Counted from the stretch's first letter, positions 1-8,803 are shown. The stretch is 64,000 nt of DNA from Lachnospiraceae bacterium (GCA_910575275.1 CAJTEE010000008.1:85525-149524), one strand, 5' to 3'. Program-made: numbers and translations. Notes: generated by a model not told the origin, from the sequence alone.

Positions 1-551
1 AGATGGCCCGTATGATCGCAGTCGGGAATATTACCGCGAAGCAGGAGGAGACCCTCGAGGTATGCACGGAGGCGCTCCGGCGCGCGGAGGCGGCGATTAG
101 ACCTGGCGTTCCCGTATGTGAGATCAACCGCGCAGGCTTTAGCGCGTATGTGGATCATGGATATTTGAGTGATGACAATACGTATACAATGCCGTACAAT
201 TGGGCGGCCAACGACGATCTGACGGCGGTCGAGATCCCGGTCCGGTATGTTCCCGACGCCGATTTTGAACGCATGGGACGGAAGCTGATGCACGTGTATC
301 CGGCCGTAAAGGGCCCCCATAACCCCAACATCGGCCACAGCATGGGCATGCACGGAAATCCGGACAAGTTCAACCTGACATCCTTTAATACGGAGGTCTG
401 TAGGCCGGGCGCCGTATTCGTCATCCATCCCCAGTGGCTGGCGCCGCTGGAATCAGGCGCCAATATCGGGAATACGTATGTGGTGACAGAGGATGGATAT
501 GAAAATTTAAACTGCCATATTCCGATCGAGACAGTGCGGATTAAAGCCTAA
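1..551 (+). CDS. M24/creatinase-fold hydrolase, C-terminal part (cut by window edge)
   Basis: The frame is open from the left edge to the stop at 549-551, so only about the last 182 residues are present and the true start lies outside. The fragment has the pita-bread C-terminal pattern of M24 peptidases and creatinases: a GHSMGMHG segment near residue 112, then a PGAVFVIHP segment and a final VVTEDG strand. The Glu normally seen in the TxEP position appears as His, and the Glu in the following strand appears as Gly/Asn, so a normal two-metal centre is unlikely. It is co-directional with the allantoin genes 50 bp downstream, which makes a C-N hydrolase acting on a ureido or guanidino compound possible. 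The substrate cannot be read from the sequence. Confidence 0.7.
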   Translation, partial: MARMIAVGNITAKQEETLEVCTEALRRAEAAIRPGVPVCEINRAGFSAYVDHGYLSDDNTYTMPYNWAANDDLTAVEIPVRYVPDADFERMGRKLMHVYPAVKGPHNPNIGHSMGMHGNPDKFNLTSFNTEVCRPGAVFVIHPQWLAPLESGANIGNTYVVTEDGYENLNCHIPIETVRIKA

Positions 552-566
552 AGTATGTCAGGAAGC

Positions 567-589
567 AATTTTCAGACACACTCTAGCAG
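567..589 (-). repeat. Half copy of a REP-like palindromic repeat
   Basis: These 23 bases in the short gap before the first allantoinase gene are the reverse complement of 19864-19886 with one mismatch. At 19864-19913 the sequence is part of a full palindrome, while here only one arm is present. This shows a dispersed intergenic repeat in this genome. Confidence 0.65.
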
Positions 590-600
590 AAGGGCACGAA

Positions 601-2001
601 ATGTTTGATTTATTGGTGAAAAACGGGAAGCTGGTGACGGCCGACGGGATCGTCGAGGCGGATGTGGCCGTTACGGCTGGAAAGTATGCCGCGTTCCTGC
701 AAAGAGGGACTGCGGCCGGAGCGGAAAAGGTCATTGATGCCGGGGGGCTTTACGTATTCCCCGGGATCATTGACTGCCACGCCCATATGAATGAGCCGGG
801 CTTTGAGTACCGGGAGGACTTTGAGACAGGGACCAGAGCGGCCGCCTCAGCCGGCTGCACCTGCCTGATCGACATGCCGTTGAACAATGATCCGCCGCTC
901 ATCAACAAAGGGAGCTTCGCCGAAAAATATGCGCGGGTCAGCCGCCGCTCCTATGTGGATTTTGCTCTGTGGGGAGGAATCATAGGAGAGTATGATGAGG
1001 CCGGGCTCAAAAAGGAAAATAACTTGGAAGCGCTTGCCGGACTCCATGAATGCGGCGTCGTGGCGTTTAAAGGGTTTACCTGCCCGAACGGGCCGCTCTT
1101 TCCTGCGGTGAGCCTTGGGGAGGTCCGCGAGGCCCTGGAGCGTTTGAAGCCATACGGTGCGCTCTGCGGCTTTCACTGCGAGGAGTTCGATCAGATCAAG
1201 AGACGGGAGCAGCGGCTTAAGAAAGTAGAAGGGCGTTCCGCCAGAGAAAAAATTGCGGATTTTCTGGAGATCCATGACGTCTGGACCGAGTACAGCGCCG
1301 TGCAGGGCGTACTCGATATGTGCAGGGCAACGGGCGGAAGGGTCCATATCTGCCATGTGAGCCATCCAAAGGTGGCGCAGCTTATCAAGGAAGCAATTGC
1401 CGAGGGCCTTCCCGTCACGGCGGAGACGTGTCCGCATTATCTGGGCTTTACGGAGGAGCTTTTGTACGAAAAGGGAGCCCCGGCTAAATGTACACCTCCT
1501 TTAAGAAAGCGGGAGAGTGTGGAAAAACTCTGGGACTACGTGCTGGACGGCACGTTATCGTGCATCGGAAGCGACCATTCCCCGGCGGCCGACGAGGAGA
1601 AGGACAATGTGACAAGGGACATCTGGAGCGCATGGGGAGGCCTGAATTCGATCCAGTTTTTTCTCCCTCTGATGTTTGATCTGGCGGTTCACCAAAAAAA
1701 GCTAAGTCCGTCTCTGCTTGCGAGAGTGATGTGTGAGCAGCCTGCGAAAATTTTTGGATTATACGGAAGAAAGGGCGCATTTGTGCCGGGCTTTGACGGA
1801 GATCTGGTTTTAGTGGACCCCGAACGAGACTGGGAGTGCCGTCAGGAAAAGCTTTATACGAAGGGGCATGTTTCCTGTTTTGACGGTATGAAAGGAAAAG
1901 GCATGGTGGTGCAGACGATTCTGCGCGGGCGGACCGTAGCAGTGGACGGAGTGTATCTTCCCGAAACGGCGGGATACGGACAGTATATAGCCCGCAGATA
2001 A
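601..2001 (+). CDS. allB: Allantoinase / dihydroorotase-like cyclic amidohydrolase, copy 1
   Basis: Zn-dependent cyclic amidohydrolase of 466 residues, close to the usual allantoinase length; it hydrolyses the ring of allantoin to allantoate in the cytosol. The metal set is complete: HxH at residues 60 and 62 in a DCHAHMNEPG motif, the lysine expected to be carboxylated at 157, His192, His249/His252 in HICHVSHP and Asp325 in GSDHSP. It is followed after 38 bp by a GltS-like symporter, and a second paralogue lies at 4433. The locus also encodes AllC, AllD and AllE, which favours allantoinase over dihydropyrimidinase or hydantoinase. Which of the two copies is the main allantoinase cannot be told; the other may act on a related cyclic ureide. 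Confidence 0.85.
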   Translation: MFDLLVKNGKLVTADGIVEADVAVTAGKYAAFLQRGTAAGAEKVIDAGGLYVFPGIIDCHAHMNEPGFEYREDFETGTRAAASAGCTCLIDMPLNNDPPLINKGSFAEKYARVSRRSYVDFALWGGIIGEYDEAGLKKENNLEALAGLHECGVVAFKGFTCPNGPLFPAVSLGEVREALERLKPYGALCGFHCEEFDQIKRREQRLKKVEGRSAREKIADFLEIHDVWTEYSAVQGVLDMCRATGGRVHICHVSHPKVAQLIKEAIAEGLPVTAETCPHYLGFTEELLYEKGAPAKCTPPLRKRESVEKLWDYVLDGTLSCIGSDHSPAADEEKDNVTRDIWSAWGGLNSIQFFLPLMFDLAVHQKKLSPSLLARVMCEQPAKIFGLYGRKGAFVPGFDGDLVLVDPERDWECRQEKLYTKGHVSCFDGMKGKGMVVQTILRGRTVAVDGVYLPETAGYGQYIARR

Positions 2002-2039
2002 AAAGGAATATCCTACAAAAGAAAGAGAGTAAATACATT

Positions 2040-3359
2040 ATGACAATGGCAACACTATTCAATGATCTGATGCTGTTCGGCCTGCTTTTGATGGCAGGCT
2101 TTGTGGTTCGTGAGATCTGTCCGCCGCTTCAGAAGCTGTTTCTTCCGGCCTCTATTATCGGAGGCGTTGTGGGCCTGATTTTGGGGCAGCAGGTTTTGGG
2201 CGTTGCGGAGATGCCGGAATCCTTCAGCGCATTTTCCTCCCAGGCGATGAAGATCATCATGACCTGCGTTCCGCTTGGCGTTACGGTTTCCGCGAAGCGC
2301 CTCGCCGAGCATTATGATTTCGCGTTCGGGAATATGATGATGTACGGCATGCAGCTGATCTTCGGTACGATTCTGGGCGCGGTACTCATGGGGATCTGGC
2401 CGGGCCTGCCGGAGGGCTGGGGACTGCTCGGTGTATTCGCCTATTTCGGAAGCCACGGTAATGTGGCGACGGCGGCGGGGCTTCTCGAGGAGCATGGCTC
2501 CGTCGGCGCGATGGACATCGGTATGGTTCTCGCGACCATGGGCGTTTTGTTTTCGATGATCATCGGTATGATTATCGTAAACATCGGCGTCCGCAAGGGC
2601 TGGTCCACCTTCGTAAAGGAGCCCGGAAAGCAGCCGAAGGAATTTTACTGCGGGCCGTTGCCGACGGAAAAGAGGGAGGCAATCGGCTTTACGACGACGT
2701 CCACGATCGCCGTCAGCCCGATCGTATTCCATCTGGGGATTATCGCTGTCTGCTTTAAGTTCGGCGAGACGTTATTTAAGATCGGCATCCTGTTTGTTCC
2801 GGTTCTCGGAAAGGTCAGCGCCATGCTGTACGGCCTGATCGGCGCCCTGATTCTGTGGCCGATTATGAAGAAGCTGAAGTTTGACCGCTACGTGGATAAG
2901 AAGGTGCTGACCCAGATCAGCAACATGTGTGTGGATATGATGATTCTCGGAGCGATTGCCACGTTGCAGTTAAGCCTGATCGGCCGTTTCTTCGCCCCGA
3001 TCATGCTTCATGTCCTGCTCTGCTGTACGCTGACCGGTATCCTGATGTTTGTCTGGTTCCGCTTCAACAACAACCCGGAGTGGTTCGAGAAATTCTTAAT
3101 GGTATTCGGAATGTGTACCGGCTCCAACGCACAAGGCTATGCGCTGGTACGCGCGATTGATCCGGAAAACAAGTCCTGCATCTACGAAGCGCTCGGCGTG
3201 TACAATGCCTGCTTCTTCTGGCAGTACCTGCTCATGCCGATCACGACGGCGGCCGTATTCGTGTCCATGGGGCCGATCGTGGGAATCGGCCTGGCGTTAA
3301 TGGTGATCCCGTTCATCATCAGCATGGGCTTCCGTAAGAAGGCCAGGCAGACACAGTAA
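2040..3359 (+). CDS. GltS-family sodium symporter
   Basis: Integral membrane protein of 439 residues with about ten to twelve hydrophobic segments. It resembles the sodium/glutamate symporter GltS family, with the inverted-repeat loop motif GSHGNVATAAG near residue 137 and a matching C-terminal loop around GMCTGSNAQG near 360. Its place between an allantoinase and the AllH gene suggests uptake of an allantoin-pathway carboxylate such as allantoate rather than glutamate, but this is inference. Start choice: ATG at 2040 with a weak GA-rich site upstream; a second in-frame ATG is at 2046. A 9-bp-stem hairpin follows the stop. Confidence 0.78.
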   Translation: MTMATLFNDLMLFGLLLMAGFVVREICPPLQKLFLPASIIGGVVGLILGQQVLGVAEMPESFSAFSSQAMKIIMTCVPLGVTVSAKRLAEHYDFAFGNMMMYGMQLIFGTILGAVLMGIWPGLPEGWGLLGVFAYFGSHGNVATAAGLLEEHGSVGAMDIGMVLATMGVLFSMIIGMIIVNIGVRKGWSTFVKEPGKQPKEFYCGPLPTEKREAIGFTTTSTIAVSPIVFHLGIIAVCFKFGETLFKIGILFVPVLGKVSAMLYGLIGALILWPIMKKLKFDRYVDKKVLTQISNMCVDMMILGAIATLQLSLIGRFFAPIMLHVLLCCTLTGILMFVWFRFNNNPEWFEKFLMVFGMCTGSNAQGYALVRAIDPENKSCIYEALGVYNACFFWQYLLMPITTAAVFVSMGPIVGIGLALMVIPFIISMGFRKKARQTQ

Positions 3360-3364
3360 AGGAA

Positions 3365-3402
3365 ATACGCAGTTTCACGGGGCTTTTTGTGGGACTGCGT
3401 AT
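3365..3402 (+). terminator. Hairpin after the GltS-like gene
   Basis: A perfect 9-bp stem (ATACGCAGT and its reverse complement) with a 20-nt loop starts six bases after the symporter stop. The T tract behind it is poor (CTTTGGTATTT), so termination may be weak. Confidence 0.5.
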
Positions 3403-3471
3403 CTTTGGTATTTAGGGAAGATGACTGCTGACGCAGCCACGGGGTCTGACCCAACGAAACACGGCCTTGTG

Positions 3472-3519
3472 CGAAGTGAGGTCACTTCGGCGAGAGTGTG
3501 CGCAAAACGCACACTTTTT
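3472..3519 (+). terminator. Tandem hairpins ahead of allH, the second a good intrinsic terminator
   Basis: The first hairpin is an 8-bp palindrome, CGAAGTGA/TCACTTCG with a 2-nt centre (3472-3489). The second is a perfect 8-bp stem, AGTGTGCG/CGCACACT with loop CAAAA, followed by five T (3495-3519). Together they separate the symporter from allH by 189 bp, so allH either has its own promoter or is controlled by read-through. Confidence 0.65.
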
Positions 3520-3548
3520 AAGCATATCCCGGGGAAGGAGAGGGCAGC

Positions 3549-4391
3549 ATGAACTATTATATAGAAGAAATGTCTCTCTGCGCAGAAAGGCTTTTGAGAA
3601 GCCACAGCGCGGGGCGAGTCCATTCCGTGTACGGAAAAACCGTCAACCTGTCTCTGGGAGGACGGCTTTTGGCCCTCCAGCCCTTGGGCTCGTCTCTGTC
3701 TCCGATTAGTCTGATTACCGATGCCGAAGAAGCCGAGCTGCGCACGTGGGGGCTTGCGGCCGGAGATCCCGTTCGGGTCGACAGGGCCGGAATACAGGCC
3801 GGGGGAAGGCGCTTTTCCATTGAAAAAGCAGCCAGGCACGAGCTTTTTCTTTCGGAGGCAATTTCCGCAGCCCGGATCGAGTATTTGGAGAAAGAGCTGT
3901 GTAAGCTGCTAAAAACGGGAGGGAGAGGAACCTTCTGCCAGGCAATGCAAGAGGAGCCGGGGGAGGAGACGGACTTTTTTCTTAAAGCCGTGAAAAAGCG
4001 ACTGGCCGACGTGAATGTGCGGATAAAAACCGGCTTGTGGGAGGAGGCGGCAGAAGGTCTCGCCTCTCTTGTCGGCCTGGGGATCGGCCTGACTCCGGGA
4101 GGGGACGATTTTCTCTGCGGCGTACTGGCGGGGCTTTGCCTTGGAGACTGGCGGAAACGGCCTTTTTCGATGGCCCTTAACGCGGCGGTCCGCCGGAGGC
4201 TGGACCGGACAAACGACATTAGCCGTGAATTTTTAAACTGTGCCCTAAAGGGGCAGTTCGGGCAGCTTGTCCACGGATTTTACGAAAGAAGCCCGGAGGA
4301 AATCTTTGCAGAGGCAGACAGGATCGGACATTCCTCGGGGATCGACACGCTTTGCGGAATTTTATATGCGTTCCGGCTCCGAAACAGGTGA
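3549..4391 (+). CDS. allH: AllH (YlbF, DUF2877), oxamate carbamoyltransferase component
   Basis: Cytosolic protein of 280 residues with the DUF2877 signature GLGIGLTPGGDDFLCG near residues 178-193. In E. coli the ylbF product (AllH) acts with AllF and AllG as the carbamoyltransferase that splits oxalurate into oxamate and carbamoyl phosphate. A good Shine-Dalgarno site (AAGGAGAGGG) precedes ATG 3549. The partner subunits lie 4.4 kb downstream as a fused gene, so here AllH is placed apart from them and next to the second allantoinase, which starts about 40 bp after its stop. The family assignment is firm; the role rests on the E. coli case and on context. Confidence 0.82.
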   Translation: MNYYIEEMSLCAERLLRSHSAGRVHSVYGKTVNLSLGGRLLALQPLGSSLSPISLITDAEEAELRTWGLAAGDPVRVDRAGIQAGGRRFSIEKAARHELFLSEAISAARIEYLEKELCKLLKTGGRGTFCQAMQEEPGEETDFFLKAVKKRLADVNVRIKTGLWEEAAEGLASLVGLGIGLTPGGDDFLCGVLAGLCLGDWRKRPFSMALNAAVRRRLDRTNDISREFLNCALKGQFGQLVHGFYERSPEEIFAEADRIGHSSGIDTLCGILYAFRLRNR

Positions 4392-4432
4392 GGGGATAGA
4401 GCTTGGAACAGACGGGAGGTTGTATTGCTGTG

Positions 4433-5803
4433 ATGTATGATGTGTGGATTGAAAACGGACGGATCGTCACGGAACACGAGATTTTGACGGGCGGCATCCT
4501 GATTCAGGACGGAAGGATTGCGAAGATCCTTGGAAACGGGGAGCGGCCGCAGGCCAGGCAGGTGATCGACGCGAAGGAAAATTATATCTTTCCTGGGGCC
4601 ATTGACACGCATGCACATTTAAACGAACCGGGTTATGAGTGGCGGGAGGATTACCGGCACGCGACGCGCGCTGCAGCCGTGGGCGGTTATACGACGGTCA
4701 TGGACATGCCGTTACAGAATGAGCCAGCGCTCACAACCGCCGCTTTGTTTGACTGGAAAACCAGGCAGGTAAGCGACGGGGCCTACGTGGACTTCTGCTT
4801 TTGGGGCGGGCTGGTGCCGAATAACTTTGAGGACCTCAAAGGACTTGCAGAGAAGGGCTGCATCGCGTTTAAATCTTTTATCGGTCCCGTGTCCCCGGAC
4901 TATCAGTCTTTAAGCTACGGACAGGCCTATGAGGCGATGGAGCGGATCCGGGCTTTTGGCGGCCGGGTGGGTTTTCACTGCGAGGACTACTCGATCATCA
5001 AATGGCAGGAGGAACGCATGAAGCGGGAGGGCCGCCTAGACTGGCAGGGTTTCCTCGATTCGAGGCCCTTGGCGGCCGAGCTGGTGGCGACGGATGCGGT
5101 GATTGAGCTGGCAAAGGCGACGGGCTGTAAAGTGCATATCTGCCATGTGAGCAGTCCTGACGCCGCGCAGAGGATCAAAGAGGCGCAGGCTGCGGGCTAT
5201 GACGTGTCGGCGGAGACGTGCGCGCATTATCTGTGCATGACTAAGGAGGAGGTGCTGGAGCACGGGGCTTTGTTTAAGTGTGCGCCGCCGCTCCGCACAA
5301 GGGAGGAGGCAGAGCATCTTTGGAGCTATGTGGAGGATGGGACCTTCAGCGGGATTGCGAGTGACCACTCGCCCTGTACGTACGACGAGAAATTCAAAGA
5401 GATCCTGGGCAAAGAGATCGAGACGGTCTTTGACGTCTGGGGCGGGATCAGCGGAATTCAAAGCTGCTTTCAGACGGCGTTTTATGAGGGCTGCGTAAAA
5501 CGGGGGCTTTCCCCGTCCGCTTTGGCGACGGCGATGGCAGGAAACCCCGCGCGGGCGTTCGGGCTATATGGCAGGAAGGGAGCCCTGAAGGAGGGCTTTG
5601 ACGCCGACTTGGTGATCGTGGATCCCGAACGCTCCTGGGAGATCACGGCGGAGTCCCTGGAATATGTCAACCGGATTTCCGCGTTCGTCGGAAGACGGGG
5701 AAAGGGACTTCCGGTCCTTACGATGGTCCGCGGGATGGTCGTCGCCTCAGAAGGGAAGGTGACCGGGGAGCCGGGCTTTGGCCGGCTGGTGCTGCGTGGA
5801 TAG
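4433..5803 (+). CDS. allB: Allantoinase, copy 2
   Basis: Second cyclic amidohydrolase of the locus, 456 residues from ATG 4433. That start puts its HxH pair at residues 60 and 62, as in copy 1, and a GGGAGGT site lies 12 bases upstream; a TTG at 4403 would add ten residues. The ligand set is complete: HAHLNEPG, Lys147 in AFKSF, GFHCED, HICHVSSP and ASDHSP. It is collinear with copy 1 along its whole length, but the two have diverged enough that this is no recent duplication. Expected reaction: allantoin to allantoate. The gene ends 67 bp before the stop of a convergent alpha/beta hydrolase. Confidence 0.85.
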   Translation: MYDVWIENGRIVTEHEILTGGILIQDGRIAKILGNGERPQARQVIDAKENYIFPGAIDTHAHLNEPGYEWREDYRHATRAAAVGGYTTVMDMPLQNEPALTTAALFDWKTRQVSDGAYVDFCFWGGLVPNNFEDLKGLAEKGCIAFKSFIGPVSPDYQSLSYGQAYEAMERIRAFGGRVGFHCEDYSIIKWQEERMKREGRLDWQGFLDSRPLAAELVATDAVIELAKATGCKVHICHVSSPDAAQRIKEAQAAGYDVSAETCAHYLCMTKEEVLEHGALFKCAPPLRTREEAEHLWSYVEDGTFSGIASDHSPCTYDEKFKEILGKEIETVFDVWGGISGIQSCFQTAFYEGCVKRGLSPSALATAMAGNPARAFGLYGRKGALKEGFDADLVIVDPERSWEITAESLEYVNRISAFVGRRGKGLPVLTMVRGMVVASEGKVTGEPGFGRLVLRG

Positions 5804-5870
5804 TTCGGGGGCGACCGGTGTGCCGGGCGGCGGAAGCGAATCGGCAAGCCAGGGAGCGGTTTCCGGCCGG

Positions 5871-6722
5871 TCAGGCGAGGCAGTGCTCTAAAAAGGCGGC
5901 CATGGCGGCGAGAAGACGTCCGGTTTCGGGGCTTTTTTCGTCGCGGTCGAAGTCATGTACGGCGCCGGGCGCAAGGAAGCGCTCGGCGGGGAAGCGTCCG
6001 GTCAGTGCCGTACACTCGGCGTAGGGCACGTCGGGGTCATGCAGGCTGTGCGCGCAGAAAAGCGGGCAGGGGAAGGTAAAGCGCGCGCGGAGCGTGTAGT
6101 CTAAGTCAAACTGTTTTCTGCGCCCGGAGTAGAGAAGCGATAACCAGGTTCCGGTCTGGCGCGCGTATACGTAGCGGCTGTAATGCGTATCCAGCGGACC
6201 CTCGGCGTGCCAGGCGGAGTCCGCGTCTTTGGCGCAGACCCCGTCCACGCGCGGCAGGGACAGATAGAAGGCGCTTGGCGCATCGAACCAGCCGTCGCAG
6301 AGAAGGCCATAGCCGTAAAAGGAGACGACGCCCGCGAGAGAGGCCGAAAGCCCGCCGCCCGCGGCCGTAAGCAGGCTAAGGTAAGCGCCCGCGGAGCGGC
6401 CCCATAAAAAGCAGGGGAGCCTGACGCCCGTGTATACCTGCGGGCACAGGAGATAGTCGTTGACGGAGGCGCGCACATCCGAGAGAATGTCCGCGATGCC
6501 CGCCGCGGGCGCGAGTGGATAGTCATAAGCGACGATCGCATAGCCGGCCTTTGTGAGAAAATCAATATGGGCCTCGGGCAGGTCGCACCGGCTTCCGTAA
6601 AGGAGCCCTCCTCCGTGAAAATATAAAAGACATGCTTTTGGAGCCGTCTGCGAATCCCGGTAGACGGTAGCACATTTGTCGTAATGCTCCGATGCAAGAG
6701 AAAGGGTTTTTGTGTCTGTCAT
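5871..6722 (-). CDS. Alpha/beta-hydrolase, acetyl-esterase/carboxylesterase type
   Basis: A 283-residue alpha/beta-hydrolase on the opposite strand to its neighbours. It has the HGGG oxyanion motif near residue 36, the nucleophile elbow GRSAG near 109 and a C-terminal GAVHDFD segment that supplies the catalytic His, so the Ser-Asp-His triad looks complete. No signal peptide is seen, so it should be cytosolic. It is divergent from allE across a 174-bp promoter region. Its substrate is unknown; hydrolysis of an ester, or of a formyl-like group produced in the pathway, is possible but not supported by anything in the sequence beyond position. Confidence 0.75.
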   Translation of the reverse strand: MTDTKTLSLASEHYDKCATVYRDSQTAPKACLLYFHGGGLLYGSRCDLPEAHIDFLTKAGYAIVAYDYPLAPAAGIADILSDVRASVNDYLLCPQVYTGVRLPCFLWGRSAGAYLSLLTAAGGGLSASLAGVVSFYGYGLLCDGWFDAPSAFYLSLPRVDGVCAKDADSAWHAEGPLDTHYSRYVYARQTGTWLSLLYSGRRKQFDLDYTLRARFTFPCPLFCAHSLHDPDVPYAECTALTGRFPAERFLAPGAVHDFDRDEKSPETGRLLAAMAAFLEHCLA

Positions 6723-6829
6723 GGTGTCACCTCATTTGCGTTTGTTCCTTATAGTATAGCAGACTTTCAAACATTTTAAAGTAAGCAGAATAGACATCGG
6801 AAAGGCCCAATATATGGATATAGTGTACA

Positions 6830-6858
6830 TTGAAAGAAAGTGCCCAAACTTTTATAAT
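6830..6858 (+). promoter_or_regulatory. Promoter of the allE operon
   Basis: TTGAAA at 6830-6835 and TATAAT at 6853-6858 are spaced by exactly 17 bp, 38 bp ahead of the allE start. This is a strong vegetative-type promoter and probably drives allE-allD-allFG-carbamate kinase-permease-allC. Confidence 0.75.
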
Positions 6859-6896
6859 GAATGAAAAAGAAAGAATAACAGAAAGGGGATTTTTTC

Positions 6897-7685
6897 ATGA
6901 GCTATTTAAACAATCAGGTTGGATACAGGGATGAGCTGCTTGCAACGCGCTCGATTATTAAAAAGGAAAATTACTGCCTTCTTGAGCCGGATGGGCTGGT
7001 TAAGAATCGAATCCCCGGCTACAGCCAGTGTGATGTTACGATCCTGGGGTCGCCTGCAATGGGGGCTTCTTTTGCGGACTATCTGGTCACCGCGAATCCG
7101 GGCGGCCGCAACGATTCGATCGGCGGAGAGGGGATCGAAAGCTTTCTGTATGTGATCGAGGGGAAGGTGAATGTGAAAAACGCCGACACGGAAGCGGAGT
7201 TGTCCGTGGGCGGATACATGTTTTCTCCTGCTGGAGAGACTCTCTCGTTTGTCAATAACGGGAAGGAGCCGGCAAAGCTGTACGTATACAGGCGTAGATA
7301 TGAAAAGCTGGACGGCTTTGACGCCCGCACGGTCGTCGGAAATGTCAACGAGATGGACTGGATTCCGTACGAGGGGATGGAAAACTGCTTTATCAAGGAC
7401 CTGCTTCCCTCGGGGAGCGACTGGGGCTTTGACATGAATATGCATATTTTGAAATTCAACCTCGGAGCCTCTCACGGCTACATTGAGACCCACATCCAGG
7501 AGCACGGCATGTACTTCCTGTCCGGCAAGGGCATGTACCGGGTAGACGACGAATGGATTCCGGTACAGAAGGGCGATTATTTATTCCTGGATGCATATTG
7601 CCCGCAGGCCTGCTACGCAGTGGGACGGGAGGAGGATTTTACCTACATCTACTCTAAAGACTGCAACCGGGAAGTGGCATTATAA
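6897..7685 (+). CDS. allE: (S)-ureidoglycine aminohydrolase
   Basis: Bicupin protein of 262 residues. It converts the unstable (S)-ureidoglycine made by AllC into (S)-ureidoglycolate and ammonia, using a metal (Mn in characterised members) in the C-terminal cupin. That cupin carries the ligand motif ETHIQEHGMYFLSG near residues 199-212. The N-terminal cupin (VIEGKVNV, GGYMFSPAG) lacks such a His/Glu set, as is usual. ATG 6897 follows a strong AAAGGGGA site. It is the first gene of a likely operon, 65 bp ahead of allD, and the pairing of allE with allC and allD fixes the route through ureidoglycolate. Confidence 0.9.
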   Translation: MSYLNNQVGYRDELLATRSIIKKENYCLLEPDGLVKNRIPGYSQCDVTILGSPAMGASFADYLVTANPGGRNDSIGGEGIESFLYVIEGKVNVKNADTEAELSVGGYMFSPAGETLSFVNNGKEPAKLYVYRRRYEKLDGFDARTVVGNVNEMDWIPYEGMENCFIKDLLPSGSDWGFDMNMHILKFNLGASHGYIETHIQEHGMYFLSGKGMYRVDDEWIPVQKGDYLFLDAYCPQACYAVGREEDFTYIYSKDCNREVAL

Positions 7686-7750
7686 GGAACGGCATAGCGG
7701 TGAGGGGACCGTACAGGTAAGAATCGGCGAAAGAGAGAGGAGCAGGGAAC

Positions 7751-8803
7751 ATGAAATTGTCGAGAGAAGAACTTAAGGGGCTTATGAAGGGAAAGCTAAT
7801 GAAAGCGGGCCTTACGGAGGAGCACGCGGAAACCACGGCGGAGATTCTGACCTGGTCGGATGAGCGCGGCTACCATTCGCACGGCTCCGTCCGGGTGGAA
7901 TATTACAGTGAACGGATCGCAAAGGGCGGGATCACGGTCCATCCAAAGTTTGAATGGAAGGAGACTGGGCCCTGCACGGGAACGTTTGAGGGAGACGACG
8001 GCTGCGGCTATGTCGCGGCGGCGCTTGCGATGGAAAAGGCCATCGAGATGGCGAAGAAAAATGGTGCGGCGATCGTCGGAATCCGCAACATTTCGCACAG
8101 CGGCTCGATCGGATATTATACGGAGATGGCGGCAAAGCAGGATCTGGCGGCGATCTCCTTCTGTCAGTCGGACCCGATGGCGGTGCCGTACGGCGGGACG
8201 GAGCCGTATTACGGGACAAACCCGATTTCCTTCGCGGCGCCCGCGGATGACGGACGGATCGTCGTCTTTGACATGGCGACGACGGTTCAAGCGTGGGGCA
8301 AGATCCTGGATAAGCGGTCCCGCCATGAAAATATCCCGGATACCTGGGCCGTGGACGAGAAGGGAAAGCCGGTTACGGACCCGAATCTTGTAAATGCGCT
8401 TGTCCCGATCGCGGGCCCGAAGGGCTATGGCCTGATGATGATGGTGGATGTATTTTCCGGTGTCCTGTTAGGCGTTCCGTTCGGAAAGCACGTGAGCTCG
8501 ATGTATCATGACCTGTCGGAGGGAAGAAAGCTCGGGCAGATGCACATCGTGATCGATCCGGCGAGGTTTGTCGGGACGGAGGCGTTTAAGAAGGCCGTCT
8601 CCATGACCTGCGACGAATTAAACGGGATGACGCCGGTCGAGGGCTTCAAGAAGGTCTATTATCCCGGTCAGGGGGCCGTGGAGCGGAAAAACCAGGCGTA
8701 CGCAGACGGAGGCATCGAGATCGTCGATGAGATTTGTGAGTACCTGAAAAGCGATGCGGTTCACTTTGACCGCTATGACCACAAAAACCGGTTTGCCGAT
8801 TAG
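7751..8803 (+). CDS. allD: Ureidoglycolate dehydrogenase (Ldh2 family)
   Basis: A 350-residue member of the malate/L-lactate dehydrogenase (Ldh2) family, which oxidises (S)-ureidoglycolate to oxalurate with NAD. Visible family marks are HSHGSVRVEYY near residues 37-47, the catalytic-His segment NISHSGSIGYYTE near 115-127, and YGTNPISFA near 155. Other Ldh2 members use malate, sulfolactate or 2,3-diketogulonate, but the flanking allE and oxalurate-splitting genes make ureidoglycolate by far the best substrate. Sixteen bp separate it from the next gene, with an AAAGGAGA site between. Confidence 0.88.
   Translation: MKLSREELKGLMKGKLMKAGLTEEHAETTAEILTWSDERGYHSHGSVRVEYYSERIAKGGITVHPKFEWKETGPCTGTFEGDDGCGYVAAALAMEKAIEMAKKNGAAIVGIRNISHSGSIGYYTEMAAKQDLAAISFCQSDPMAVPYGGTEPYYGTNPISFAAPADDGRIVVFDMATTVQAWGKILDKRSRHENIPDTWAVDEKGKPVTDPNLVNALVPIAGPKGYGLMMMVDVFSGVLLGVPFGKHVSSMYHDLSEGRKLGQMHIVIDPARFVGTEAFKKAVSMTCDELNGMTPVEGFKKVYYPGQGAVERKNQAYADGGIEIVDEICEYLKSDAVHFDRYDHKNRFAD

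Noticed and set aside
847-1437. Long antisense frame inside the first allantoinase (and similar frames opposite other GC-rich genes)
   Set aside because: It is a codon-bias shadow of a clear gene; no ribosome site or recognisable domain.
3467-3709. 80-codon frame across the terminator before allH
   Set aside because: It runs through two hairpins and out of frame into allH, which has its own strong ribosome site.
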